A stretch of DNA of 64,000 nucleotides from Aedes albopictus (taxonomy: Eukaryota; Arthropoda; Insecta; Diptera; Culicidae), in assembly GCF_035046485.1 (NCBI RefSeq), contig NC_085137.1, positions 41,223,155-41,287,154 on the forward strand, in the 5' to 3' direction. The notes beneath the pieces are model-generated. The model did not search any database and was not told the origin of the DNA. It worked only from the letters and a program-made list of their open reading frames with translations. Below are positions 11,650 to 22,659 of this stretch, one piece after another. Both the position numbers and the translations under genes were made by a program. Position 1 is the first letter of the stretch; each line of letters starts with the position of its first letter.

Positions 11650-12787
11650 CACTCCCGTTCAAAAGTTTGGGGTCACCCCCTCAAAAACATGTCATTTTTT
11701 TAGGCCCATATCTCCGCCAATTAGCGTCCGATTTCAAAACCCTAGGTTTCATTCAAAAGATAATAAGTCAAAGAAACTTTGAACATGATTTAAAAGAAAC
11801 TTTTTCAAAAAATTTTGTATGTAAACTTAATTCAAAGTTGCCAAATTTTCTAAAAAATGAATATAAACTTACGGCAGTGTCGCTAGAAGTTGGGTCGACC
11901 AAATTTTAAGATGAGAGCGGTAATATGACCCATTTGCTATTAGCTTTCAACTGCTTTTTACAGAACTTAGCTAAAAAATCTAGAAAAAAAAGTTATTAAG
12001 TAAATTAATCCTTGATGTCATCGACCAAAAGTTTGGGGTCACCCCTCAATATAATGTATCGGCCAAAAGTTTGGGGTCACTTTCGTAAAACATGGAAAAG
12101 TGATTTGGTGATATCTTCGTCATCTATAGTTCAATTTTAATTTTTTTAGGCTCATTTCCAAGATAATTAACTAAATTTACGTTTGATGTCTTTAGCTTAA
12201 CGTATCTAAGTTTTAGTGTGTAAATTTCAACAAATATGTGTGGTTCAATGTCTATGCAGTAAGTATCATTCATTTTGTTTCAAATAAGCCAAGAAGAATT
12301 AAAATTGAATGAAAGATGACAAAGATATCAACAAATCAGTTTTCCATGTTTTACGATAGTGACCCCAAACTTTTGGCCGATACATCATATTGAGGGGTGA
12401 CCCCAAACTTTTGGTCGATGACATCAAGGATTAATTTACTTAATAACTTTTTTCTAGATTTTTTAGCTAAGTTCTGTAAAAAGCAGTTGAAAGCTAATAG
12501 AAAATGGGTCATATTACCGCTCTCATCTTAAAATTTGGTCGACCCAACTTCCAGCGACACTGCCGTAAGTTTATATTCATTTTTTAGAAAATTTGGCAAC
12601 TTTGGGTTAAGTTTACATACAAATTTTTTTGAAAAAGTTTCTTTTAAATCATGTTCAAAGTTTCTTTGACTTATTATCTTTTGAATGAAACCTAGGGTTT
12701 TGAAATCGGACGCAAATTGGCGGAGATATGGGCCCAAAAAAATGACATGTTTTTTAGGGGGTGACCCCAAACTTTTGAACGGGAGTG
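11650..12787. mobile_element. Tc1/mariner-type foldback element, TA target duplication
   Basis: The termini CACTCCCGTTC and GAACGGGAGTG are inverted and flanked by TA (11648-11649 and 12788-12789). The arms of about 520 bp are nearly identical. Each arm carries three copies of CAAAAGTTTGGGGTCAC: one terminal, and two internal near 12026 and 12064, mirrored on the other side. TA duplication is typical of IS630-Tc1-mariner elements. The matching 80-codon frames in the two arms (11667-11909 + and 12528-12770 -) are mirror images of the repeat and not evidence of a gene. No transposase is seen, so it is non-autonomous. Confidence 0.8.
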
Positions 12788-12789
12788 TA

Positions 12790-12860
12790 TACCGTTATAT
12801 CTGTAGACTTCAGGGCGTAAACTCAAGAACGGTTTGGATAACATAGGATATCCGGAAAAA
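12790..12860. repeat. ~151-157-bp tandem repeat, right part
   Basis: Continuation of the unit interrupted by the foldback: GTAGACTTCAGG and AAGAACGGTTTGGAT align with the units at 11340-11540. Removing the insertion restores a spacing of about 155 bp. Confidence 0.6.
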
Positions 12861-14750
12861 ATATTCTTCACCATATTTTACATTTTTATGGTTTTTTAGC
12901 ACCAAATCTATAGAAATGCGTAAAAGAAACTATATATTAATGCTTGGAAAAATTCAGGACTTCAGTATTCAAGAACAAAATGACAGTTGAATGGCTATAA
13001 TGATTGCTTTTCTGGCAAATTGTTGCACAAATAACTGAGTGTAGAGTGTAAACAGACGTTTTTATTCCAGCAGACACTGTTATATTGCATTCCCAACAGC
13101 AGTTCCAACAGAGGCTTTCAAGTGGCCCATTGTTGCCCGGAAAACGTTCAACCTTGCTCCCATATACCTACGTAGTTATATCCTGTTGCTGCCCCATACA
13201 CGATCTCTATGTTTAGAACCAACCGACCGTTTTTGCTGTTGTTTCATCTCTGGATGTCCGGTCCGGTTTTGGTTTCAGTTCAGTCTAGTCAAGTCCAGTC
13301 AAGTGCGAGTTCCAGGGAAAATTTACCGACTAAAATTTCCTGCTGCGAAATTAGCCGTGAAGTTGATGTTGATGGTGGTGGCTGCCAGTGCATGGCTGGA
13401 CTCTGGTTTCTCATGTGATGCTGCTGTTGACCCGGGGTTTAACAGCTCTGGGTCCACACACCCGTGGGCACATTTTATGGAATGACGCAACCGATAAACT
13501 AGGATTTCGCTTGCTGCCGGCCTACATGGACTCAGCTGTTTTATGCATCACAGCATCAAATGGGATGTGTTCTATATTATCTCGGGGTGCTACTAGCAGG
13601 TTTATGTTTGCAATACACTGAACAATCAATGGACGTGATATTTCCATTTGAATGGTAAAATGGTTTTGAAAGGAGAATTTGAACGTTTGCAGTTTGAAAT
13701 TTCAAGCGGGTGATTGATACGTTTGTGGAATAATTGAAATGATACAGATACACCGAATTCATTGAAGATAATTCGGTTTGCTGGATTTCCATTTGAACAG
13801 ATATGCGCACCATAATGCTGTTTCGATTGAGTAATTTGTGGAAGTTTGGTAAGGTCATTCCATTTTATTAACATGAAAAATATACAATTATTTGCAAATT
13901 GTAACTGTTTTTTTTTCTTAACATTTTTTTTTATTTATTTTTATTTTTGCAGAGTTTATCGTCATGCGACGTTATTCTTTGTTATTACTACTCCTCCCAG
14001 TCTGCTCCGCTTAATTTACGCCTTTAATTTCCCCGAAACACCATCTGTTTAGCTGCAGTTTCTGCTCCAAACAAGCTCCCACGTGACTATTGCAGCAGCA
14101 TAACTGAATCAACAACGAACGGGAGCATTTGGTTGCTAGCTCTCGTCGTGCTGCCGTTCCTAACTATATGAAGCCGAAACCCCTAACACCAAGCCTACAC
14201 GCGGACATAAATTTGCCCAAAATGTGGCGCACTCCCGCTTTGCAATGTGTGCAATCCAATTTGCGAAGCACACCCCTGGGGGTTGTTTTCCTTTTACTTA
14301 CGACCGACGACGATTACTACGATTCAAGGCGCGTGGCGAACACGGTTCCACTACTCTCTGTGTAGTGCTTTTCCCGGAGAAGTAGATTCCATTCCCATAC
14401 TTACCTGGTTATTCCGCTGCTGGTGTGCTTCTCTTTATTGACTGGTGGTAGCTTGCGACAGGGAATTTGGTGGAGTTATTGAGGGGCCAAGGGCTGCCAT
14501 GGGAGAAACATCAACAATGACGATGAGTTTATTGTAGGTATGACGACATGCCTTCTGAAAAAGTAATACTTGATAAAGACAGGGATGAAATCAAAAAGTT
14601 CTTGATTATCTCTTTATGAAATTTATAAAGAATCATCACAAAAAATCGATGACCACTAAACTTCATAAAATTCACTATAAGTTTTGTGAATTTTCCAAAA
14701 AATGTATTTTTATTTATTTATTTACAGCTTTGGCGACGACTGTTTGGTAG
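12861..14750. other. Gene-free stretch, locally GC-richer
   Basis: Positions 13060-14460 are less AT-rich and look less repetitive than the surroundings, with CAGCAG words and TCAGTTCAGTC near 13275 that resembles an insect initiator. The overlapping frames at 13186-13621 have no recognisable domain. The stretch could be a non-coding exon or regulatory DNA of a distant gene, but nothing here proves it. Confidence 0.35.
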
Positions 14751-15160
14751 ACTTTTTTGGGTATTTTTGTGGCGTTTCAGTCTTTTCGGGGATCAAAAAC
14801 AACTATATGTTTTCTATTTCCAACGTTTCGATCCTTATTGGATCTTCTTCAGGGTTCCAAAAAACGGACAAATTTGTAAGTAGTAAGTGACAATTAGGTA
14901 TTCCTTAATTAACAATAACTTCTTATAGCAAAAACAAGGAATGACAGTTAAAATGTTTCAAAAAACAACTACTAGACGAAGAAACAACAACTTATTCGGT
15001 ATGTGTTAAGTGTTGCGTAATGTGTTAAAAACCAGTGTAAACGTCCAATAAAATTACAGATTCCCTGAAGAACGTTGGAAAGAAACGTTTGAAATAGAAA
15101 ACATATAGTTGTTTTTGATCCCCGAAAAGACTGAAACGCCACAAAAATACCCAAAAAAGT
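14751..15160. mobile_element. Foldback with degenerate hammerhead motifs (Penelope-like remnant)
   Basis: Arms 14751-14852 and 15064-15160 are reverse complements sharing CAAAAATACCCAAAAAAG and the CCCGAAAAGACTGAAACG word. The left arm holds a hammerhead-like core on the minus strand; the right arm holds a version with altered stem II. Penelope-like elements are known to carry such ribozymes. No reverse transcriptase remains. Confidence 0.5.
14822..14857 (-). ncRNA. Hammerhead-like ribozyme motif, degenerate
   Basis: Read on the minus strand: CTGAAGA (fits CUGANGA), stem II GATCC/GGATC around AATA, then GAAACGTT. Flanking stem I is only about two base pairs, so activity is doubtful. Confidence 0.45.
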
Positions 15161-15402
15161 TTATTTATTTATTACATGAAGCATGTTATATTATATTGTG
15201 ACAATACGTAAAAATGTTACTTACCCATTATTAGTTTCTTGAAGATGAAACAACTTCAGGCTAAAAATCTCCCTAATAAAGCCAATTGAAATGCATCAGT
15301 TTCCAAAAAAATAATATATGTGGGCAAAATCCACTGGCAAACAATATGAAGTATTTTCATCCTGAAACCTGATACTGTAAATAGCTGATCAAGTAGCCGA
15401 GA

Positions 15403-15598
15403 TAGGGTGACGAAGGGTATTATCGGCAGGAGAACAATCTTCGTCATGAGGGGTTTTTGTCGGCCAAATTTCCTGAAACTTGGTCATATAACTCAGCATG
15501 GTTGGGAAGGATTTGAGGCCAACTCTGAGTTCAACAGCTTTCATAAAACCCCTCATGACGAAGTGAACAAAATTGCTGAAAATACACATTTTGCCCTA
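15403..15598. mobile_element. MITE, CTTCGTCATGAGGGG family, copy 1
   Basis: The ends TAGGGTGACGAAGGG and TTTTGCCCTA are imperfectly inverted. CTTCGTCATGAGGGG is inverted at about 15440 and 15550. A second copy lies at 61541-61734. Confidence 0.6.
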
Positions 15599-15614
15599 TT
15601 ACAGTTTCTGCAAA

Positions 15615-15869
15615 GAGTCTCCAGTTAACCAATCCGCCAATCCAGAGACGGCGGGTTCGATTCCCGATCCGGTCGGGACAATTTTCTTGACTCCCTGGGC
15701 ATAGTGTTTCATTGTGCTTGCCTCACAATATACAAAATCGTGCAATAGCAGGCAAAGAAAGTCTTTCAATTAATAACTGTGGAAGTTCTCAAAGAACACT
15801 AAGCTGAAGAGAGGCAGACCAAGTTCCAGTGGGAAACTAGTGCCATACAGAACAAGAAGAAGAAGAAGA
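15615..15869 (+). mobile_element. Feilai-like tRNA-derived SINE with 12-bp target duplication
   Basis: A B-box-like GGGTTCGATTCCC lies near the 5' side and a tRNA-unrelated body follows (GACTCCCTGGGCATAG and onward). The 3' end is AAG triplets, as described for the Aedes Feilai family. AGTTTCTGCAAA flanks it at 15603-15614 and 15870-15881. The tRNA-like part is short before the B box, so the 5' end may be truncated or diverged. Family assignment is from recalled family features, not a search. Confidence 0.75.
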
Positions 15870-16266
15870 AGTTTCTGCAAAAGGTCCGAAGTTTCATGTA
15901 TTGACAAAATTTTAAAATCCAAATAATAAATCACATTACCTATAACATTTGAAAACCTACCGCAAATCTCATGTTTTTAACTAAAGTGATGCTGATTCCT
16001 GGGTAGGGTGGCCCACACTTATATGAAAAACGAAAATTTCGAAAAATTCCAAGTCTTGCCTCCTGAATAAAATGTTTTGGACTCCCAGAAGCTACGTTTA
16101 AAATTTGAGCAAAATCGTTCAAGCCTAAGGGGGCGCTCAACAAGCTTGAAGATGTATGGGAAAACGTGGCCAAATGTACGCATAAATCTTAAGTTTTCTA
16201 TTGTGGCATTGTAAGCGTTCAACAATTAAACCCTTTGGTATTATTGTAGGTGACTATATAGCAAAA

Positions 16267-16429
16267 CGGCCGTTCATAAACCACGTAGACTTTTTGGGAG
16301 GAGGGGTGGATCTGGCCAAAGTCTACGCTCCATTCAAATTATTTTTTTTTTGTATGGACAAAAGTCTACGAGGGGAGACGGGGGTCTGAGATGACCAAAT
16401 TTTGGTCTACGTGGCTTATGAACAGCCCC
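16267..16429. mobile_element. CACGTAGAC MITE with AAA target duplication
   Basis: The termini CGGCCGTTCATAAACCACG and its inverted partner at the right (CGTGGCTTATGAACAGCCCC) fold back. AAA lies at 16264-16266 and 16430-16432. G-rich tracts flank a TCTGGCCAAAGTCTACGC word. Same family as 58316-58480. Confidence 0.7.
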
Positions 16430-16764
16430 AAACAACTTTATCGAAACCGCAAAGTGGTCCGACGCCTGATAATAAAGTTATACCCTTGGTTAAAGTGAGG
16501 CGAGACTTTTTTTTTGGTTTTTCCAGTACATGTAAAGGAATAATGTCAATAACAAAATCTCAATACCCCGCCTCACTTTGCCTAGAGTCTAACTTTTTTT
16601 GCACCCGTTAGATCACTTTGCGGTCTTCGACAAAGTAGTTTGACATATAGTCATCTACAAGAATAACAAAGGGTTTAATTGTTGATCGCTTACAGTGCCA
16701 CCTGGCGGCAGAAAATCGAAAACTTAAGAAGACTTCTGCACATAACATAAATGGAACTCCATAG

Positions 16765-17017
16765 CACAGACAAACAGACGTATCACTTGGAACAAATTGC
16801 GATAAAAATCATCGTCACGAAAACATAATCGCCAATGCTAACCAGGCTGTATTACGCAAACCACTCAGTAGGTGGCGGTAGTGAGAAAACGTCAAACAGG
16901 AGCAAAAACGATGTGAGCGCCATGACCGAGCGATTTGCGAACTACAAAACATTTGAACTAATCGTTAAAAAGGGTAACGATGAGAAGTGGGTAGAGAGAG
17001 ACGTCTGTTTGTCTGTG
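16765..17017. mobile_element. MITE with CACAGACAAACAGACGT inverted ends
   Basis: CACAGACAAACAGACGT (16765-16781) is exactly inverted at 17001-17017. The 138-codon frame starting at 16835 runs through and beyond this element and has no recognisable domain, so I do not call it a gene. Confidence 0.6.
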
Positions 17018-17870
17018 TCCATAGTCAGAGCGAAGAAAAAGTTGTATAATTTTCCAGTACGCGAAACTGGTATATCTTTTATAAAAGGCGCCGAACTGTC
17101 ATTTATTTTGGTAAACAAAAAACATCTGATCCAACCAGTATTCCAGTTTTGGCAAAGAATACAGGAACGAAGATTGGCATTTGAGACATGCGCAAAATTA
17201 GCAGCTGGAAATCCATTTATTCATTTTGTCATAAATTCATTAAAATCTTAAAATGTGTTATTATCCACGTTTCACATATCGATCTTTCTTATGTAATGCA
17301 AGGAAAAGTTGTTTTGACCTTAGTTTACAAAGTTTCATCACAATTTATATCCTGTTCTAGATCTCCATGTGCTACCAGTCTAGATCTATGAAGTCTTTGT
17401 TTTAATTCACAGCAATGAAAAATGGTATGCAAGCTGAAAAATGGTATGGCAATATTGTTATAACGCATTTGGCATTTCGATGCCCTGTATTCCAGAGTAC
17501 AGAATCGGAAAGGCATCAACTTTTTGAGCCAGAGTTCCACTTATGTTATGTGATTTCTGCGTACATTTGGCCACGTTTTCCCATACAAATTTTAAGCCTG
17601 TTGAGCGCTCCTTAGGCTTGAACGATTTTGCTGAAATTTTGAACGTAACGACTGATTCAGGAAGTAAGACTTGGTATTTTTCGATTTTTTTGTTTTCCAT
17701 ATAAGTGTGGGCCACCCTACCCAGGAATCAGCATCACTTTAGTTAAAACATGAGATTTGCGGTTGGTGTTTAAATATTATAGTTAATGTGATTTATTATT
17801 TGGATTTTAAAATTTTGCCAATACATGAAACTTCTGACCTTTTGCAGAAACTTCTTCTTCTTCTTTGTTC

Positions 17871-17965
17871 ATTCTGGGAGTCCAAAACAGCTAAATCCGG
17901 AGGTAAGACTTGGTATTTTTCGAAATTTTTGTTTTTCATATAAGTGTGAGCCGCCCTATACCTGG
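17871..17965. repeat. Extra partial copy of the inverted-repeat arm
   Basis: The words CTGGGAGTCCAAAACA and TTTTTCATATAAGTGTG repeat those of 17600-17720 in the same orientation, so the right arm of the large inverted repeat was partly tandem-duplicated. Confidence 0.5.
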
Positions 17966-18169
17966 GTTATTTCTACTTAGTATCAACGGGTTTCATCCCT
18001 CCCGAAAAATAGAACTCAAATTTTGTGAGTTAATGTTATGTGGTGCAGCGATAAAAAAACACAACAGGTTAAAAAATGAAAATTCAAGAGACAAGCGTCA
18101 AAAGGCTTATTACCAATAAAACAGAAATTTTTTGGTATGACTTTACTTGCCCTTATTGACCTATTAGAC

Positions 18170-18360
18170 CTGTTGAAAATGCTTTGACATCCATGTGCAC
18201 AACAGAACATGTGCTCGATGAACAAATTGAGATTTGAATTATGAAAAGAAATCTACGTACTCCGGTAAGACTCGAACTCGAGAGTCCGACTGCACACTAA
18301 TTGTCATACCAATAAGTGATTGGGAGACGGTGCCCGAAGCTCTTGACAGTTAAAAATAAT
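18170..18360 (-). mobile_element. tRNA-derived SINE, minus orientation
   Basis: On the minus strand this ends with the same 3' sequence as 22307-22395 (ATGTCAAAGCATTTTCAACAG). A B-box-like GAGTTCGAGTCTTACCGG lies at about 18250-18270. The 5' limit is uncertain. A second partial SINE end (GCTTTGACACACATGTGC) follows at about 18371. Confidence 0.5.
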
Positions 18361-19919
18361 TTCCTCTCCCGCTTTGACACACATGTGCACAACAATGCAC
18401 AGGGGATGGCCAAAATGTTTGAGATAGGCAACTTTTATTCTCCCACAAAAAAATTCAACATACTGTAACTTTTCATAGAGTGCATCAAAAAATCTCAAAT
18501 TTTGACTGTTTGTCAATCTATTATGTGTGCAGCTTGGTACAAATTTGGGCTCGATTGATTAATTTTTCGCGAAGTTAGAACCGTTCGCGTAAAACATTAT
18601 TTTTTAGACAACGCATTTTTGAGCTGTCATATCTCGGAAACCAGTGAACAAAATTGAATGAATTTTTTAACGTTTATCAACAATATATTGATACTCAATA
18701 CGACGTTATAAAATGTAATATTTTCTCACGGCGAATTAAGTTATATCGGGTTGAAATTTTTACCCATATAGAGGAAAATAAGTAAAATTTACAATACCAC
18801 ACAAAAATTATTAAATGTGTCCTTCCTTCAATCTAAATAGGCTCTAATATATCTGATTAGAGATAATTTGAGAACAGAAGTGGAAAATCTTTGGAGATCA
18901 ACACTAAAATTTATTCACATTAATGTAAAAAACCCAGATTAATCCACCTAGTGGTGATAGTGCCTTTCTCGTCGAATATGTACTCAACATTTTTTCCGTC
19001 GCCATAAGCCGAAGTGTTCCTGAATCCTGAGAATACTCTAGAACGGAATAAATCTCATTTTCTTCTTTTGTCACAGTGCTCGTGGACTCGTCAATGGGGG
19101 TGGAGTTGATAAATAATAAATGTATTTGATGAAAAAAATCTCAAACAATTAAGCAAAGCCGCTTAACTCATCGGATTTGATAAGAAATTTTCTGAAAGAC
19201 TCTAATTTCACCTTAAAATTGAAAAATTTATTGGTTTTTTTTGTGCCCTCTCTCAAAATGTTGAATTCCGACCAAAATTTCCAAGAGGGGCCCCTCTGGA
19301 CTTAAGAGAAAATCGAAATTTGTGTCGGCCTTGATCAGAAAAGCAAGAATTTTATCAAAGCCATAATCGAATTTGGAAACTTATTGATGGCTCATATTCC
19401 GAAGCAATGTTAAACGTATAAGCAGAACTGAAAAATATCAAACCTCTCAATTGACTGCTTGACCACCTTCACTAGCACTGGATGCCGATCATTATCAAGA
19501 CATTTTGGCAAATTTTTTTCTGCACACTTTTGCCTATATTTTATTATCATTAGTTATAAGATTCATGTAAAATTTGACAAAAAAAAATGCGAGTGAAATT
19601 TCCCATAATAAAACCCATTCAAATTTCAACCGTGTTACAGAGCGCGAGGGCTCAACCAGTTGCATTGCAAATTGTTTGCAGTAATTTTAGGTGCTATAAA
19701 ATTTATTTTTTTCCATACAATGTTGATCCATCCTACTGTATAATGACGCTTCAGGAATCTAAAATGGTGTAAATTGACAAGATCGCTTAAATTTTTATCA
19801 AGATTTTGTTCTTTTACACACATTAATCGCTTGCATCAATTTTGTTGACCTGTGTAATTACAGCAATGCATCCAATCCTGATTCTGCAACACTGCTGGTA
19901 ATCTTAAGTGTGATCAGGG

Positions 19920-21420
19920 ACTATTTTCTTGCTGCCCGTTTATCTGGTTAACGAACATTTTTGATGAGTTGTTGCTTCGCATGCATGAGTTTGATTTAGT
20001 TTTTTAATTGGTCACTTCCGACGGGACACCTGGAACCGGTTCCGGAACACAATCGGTTTAGATACGGTATGAAACTATTTTCTTGCCTACCATTCATCTG
20101 GTTATCGAAAAAACCGCTTTTTGATGTGTCACATGCCTGGGTTTGGTTCACCTTTTTGATTGGCCACTTCCGGCAGGGCATCCGGAACCGGTTCCGGAAT
20201 ACAAATAGTTCAGATATGGTTTGAAACTATTTTCTTGCTTACCGTTTATCTGGTTATCGAAAAAGCCGCTCTTTGATGTGTTGCATGCATAGGTTTGGTT
20301 CACTTTTTTAATTGACCACTTCCAGCGGGACATCCGGAACCTGTTCCGGAACACAACCGGTTTAGATATAGTCTGAAACTATTTTCCTGCTTACCGTTCA
20401 TTTGATTATCGAAAAAGCCGATCTTTGATGTGCCTCATGCCTGGGTTTGGTTCACTTTTTTAATTGGCCACTTCCGACAGGACATCCGGAACTGGTTCCA
20501 GAACACTACTGGTTCAACCATGGTCTGAAACTATTTTCCTGCTTACCGATCATCTGGTTATCGAAAAAGCCGCTCTTCGAAGTGTCGCATGCCTGCGTTT
20601 GGTTCATTTTTTTAATTGGCCACTTCCGGCAAGACCTCCGGAACCGGTTACGGATCACAACCGGTTCAGTTACGGTCTGAAACTATTTTCCTGCTTACCA
20701 TTCATCTGGTTATCGAAAAAACCGCTCTTTGATGTGTCGCATGCCTGGGTTTGGTTCACTTTTTTAATTGGCCACTTCCGACAGGACATCCGGAACCGGT
20801 TCAGGAATACAATTACTTCAGATATGGTCTGAAACTATTTTCTTGCTTACCGTTCATCTGGTTATCGAAAAAGCCGCTCTTTGATGTGTCGCATACCTGG
20901 GTTTGGTTCACTTTTTTAATTGGTCACTTGCGGCAGGACATCCGGAACCGGTTCCGGAACATTACCGGTTCAAACATGATCTGAAATTATTTTCCTGCTT
21001 ACCATTCATCTGGTTATCGAAAAGGCCGCTCTTCGATGTGTCGCATGCCTAGGTTTGGTTCACTTTTTTAATTGGCCACTTCCGGCAGGACATCCGGAAC
21101 CGGTTCCGGAACACTACCGGTTCAAACATGGTCTGAAACTATTTTCCTGCTTACCATTTAACTGATTATCGAAAAAGCCGCTATTTGAAGTGTCGCATGC
21201 ATGGGTTATGTTCACTTTCTTATTTGGCCACTTCCGGCGGAACACCCGGAACCGGTTCCGGAACACAACCGGTTCAGATATAGTCAGAGACTATTTTCCT
21301 ACTGCCCATTCATCAGAAAATCTAAAATGCCGTGGTTTGATGGGTCGCATGTATGGGTTTGTTGCATTTTCATATCTGGCCCCTTCCTGAGGTACCGGTC
21401 CGGAACACCTAAATGGCCAT
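19920..21420. repeat. 152-bp tandem repeat, about 10 copies
   Basis: The GGCCACTTCCGG landmark recurs at 20466, 20618, 20770, 20922, 21074, 21226 and 21378, each 152 bases apart; earlier copies at about 20011, 20163 and 20314 are 151-152 apart. Each unit contains GGAACCGGTTCCGGAACA and CATCTGGTTATCGAAAAAGC. Fused frames of up to 122 codons result from the repeat and are not genes. Confidence 0.85.
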
Positions 21421-21552
21421 AACTCCAGAACGGCTGGACCGATCTGAACCATTTTCAATAGGAAACAATGGGACAATGTACCCCGTCGAATGAACCATCG
21501 GTCGTTGAAATCGGTTCATATTTACTATCTAAAAATGAGGTGACCTTTTTGT

Positions 21553-21568
21553 ACACATACACACACAC

Positions 21569-21607
<39 letters not shown>

Positions 21608-21616
21608 TACACACAG
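21553..21616. repeat. CA microsatellite
   Basis: Mostly CA dinucleotides with interspersed CATA steps. Confidence 0.9.
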
Positions 21617-22139
21617 ACATCATCTCAACTCGTCGAGCTGAGTCGATTGGTATATAACACTTGACCCCTCCGGGGGCTCTATCAAATTTTCGTTTTTGGA
21701 GTGAACATATAGCCTTTCGGTACACCTTGGTGTACGAGAAAGGCAAAAATACATTTTTTCGAGAAAAGTCCAAAAAGTGTCAATCCATGATAACTTTTTT
21801 CAACGTTTAAAAAGTATATATGTTTTAATAGTTTGTGAAGCATTTACATATTGTTAGTGTACGTTCAAAATTTCATTGAATTCGGTTTACTGGTTTCCGA
21901 GATATGACAGCTCCAAAATGCGTTGTCTAAAAAAAGGTGTTTTACCCGAACGGTTCTAACTTTGCGAAATATTAATCAATCAAGCCCAAATTTGTACCAA
22001 TGATGCACATATAATAGGTTGATAAACAGTCAAAATTTTAGATTTTTTGATGCACTCTATGAAAAGTTACAGCACGTTGATTTTTTTTGTGGGAGAAAAA
22101 TAGTTGCCTATCCCAAACATTTTGGCCATCCCCTGTATG

Positions 22140-22395
22140 TGTTAGGAGGTTTGAATTGTGAAACGAAGAAAACCATGTGCGACTGTGGAATCGAGTTCAG
22201 TTTTAGGCCTGCTGGTGACGGAGATAGTCGAGTGACTCCGTAGCTTGAAGGAATAGAAGCGCCCGTCTAGCGAATTGGGAGTCGTGAGTTCGAGTCTCAC
22301 CGGAGTACGTAGATTTCTTTTCATAATTCAAATCTCAATTTGTTCATCGAGCACATGTTCTGTTGTGCACATGGATGTCAAAGCATTTTCAACAG
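22140..22395 (+). mobile_element. tRNA-derived SINE, plus orientation
   Basis: A tRNA-like segment at 22235-22306 is followed by a body ending CATTTTCAACAG. It mirrors the SINE at 18170-18360, so the two copies flank the foldback in opposite orientation. The 5' boundary is approximate. Confidence 0.55.
22235..22306 (+). other. tRNA-like region of SINE
   Basis: ACTCCG/CGGAGT can close an acceptor-like stem; the T-arm is GTGAG/CTCAC around TTCGAGT. The TCTAGCGAAT loop region resembles that of the SINE at 2653-2723. The D-arm is degraded. Confidence 0.5.
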
Positions 22396-22659
22396 TGTAA
22401 TTTCCCACATGGCTTGGCCAGCCAAAGCAAAATCAAGGAATTGACATCTATTGGACCTAAGGCTTGTTCACTTTAACCATTGCATTGATGGTAGTATAGC
22501 TGCCACTGCGAAATGTGTAATACTGTAACTCAAACCTACACGAATGTCCTAAGATTTTCTTTGAGAACGCGTAGTGAAATAAACGAGTATACTTAAAATT
22601 CGATGATTCAGTTTGTGTTCCATTGACAAATCGGGTTAATTTTTTTTAATTATCATTTG

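Larger units (their letters stand above)
15853..17867. repeat. Large nested inverted repeat
   Basis: Left arm 15853-16190 is inverted at 17555-17867; both arms share the SINE tail, the GTTTCATGTATTG word and GGGTGGCCCACACTT. Part of the same arm continues at 16733-16763, mirrored near 17535-17560. Between these, 16192-16470 is inverted at 16598-16730 (AACAATTAAACCCTTTG in both). So a second palindrome sits inside the first. One MITE (16267-16429) lies in the inner arm and another (16765-17017) near the outer centre. Confidence 0.65.
18961..21745. mobile_element. Element with TGCCTTTCTCGT ends carrying a 152-bp array
   Basis: TGCCTTTCTCGT (18961-18972) is exactly inverted at 21734-21745. The content is about 900 bp of non-coding DNA, then a 152-bp tandem array, a CA microsatellite and a GTCGAGCTGAGTCGATTGG stretch. 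From memory the end motifs are widespread in culicid genomes. The superfamily is unknown, and no target duplication could be read. Confidence 0.5.
18400..22135. mobile_element. TIR foldback (CAGGGGATGGCC ends) with nested insertions
   Basis: CAGGGGATGGCCAAAATGTT at 18400 is inverted at the right end (22116-22135). Arm homology continues for about 290 bp, through CTGTCATATCTCGGAAACCAG-like sequence at about 18626 and its mirror near 21900. TA follows the right end, but the left end is preceded by CA, so a TA duplication is only suggested. The inside is largely taken up by the element at 18961-21745. No transposase frame. Confidence 0.6.

Noticed and set aside
11667..12770. Two nearly identical 80-codon proteins on opposite strands
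   Set aside because: They are the mirrored arms of a foldback element, with no domain.
13186..13621. Overlapping frames in GC-richer DNA
   Set aside because: Several frames overlap with no domain or conserved motif visible; more likely non-coding.
16835..17251. 138-codon plus-strand frame
   Set aside because: It runs through a MITE and into inverted-repeat DNA and shows no recognisable motif.
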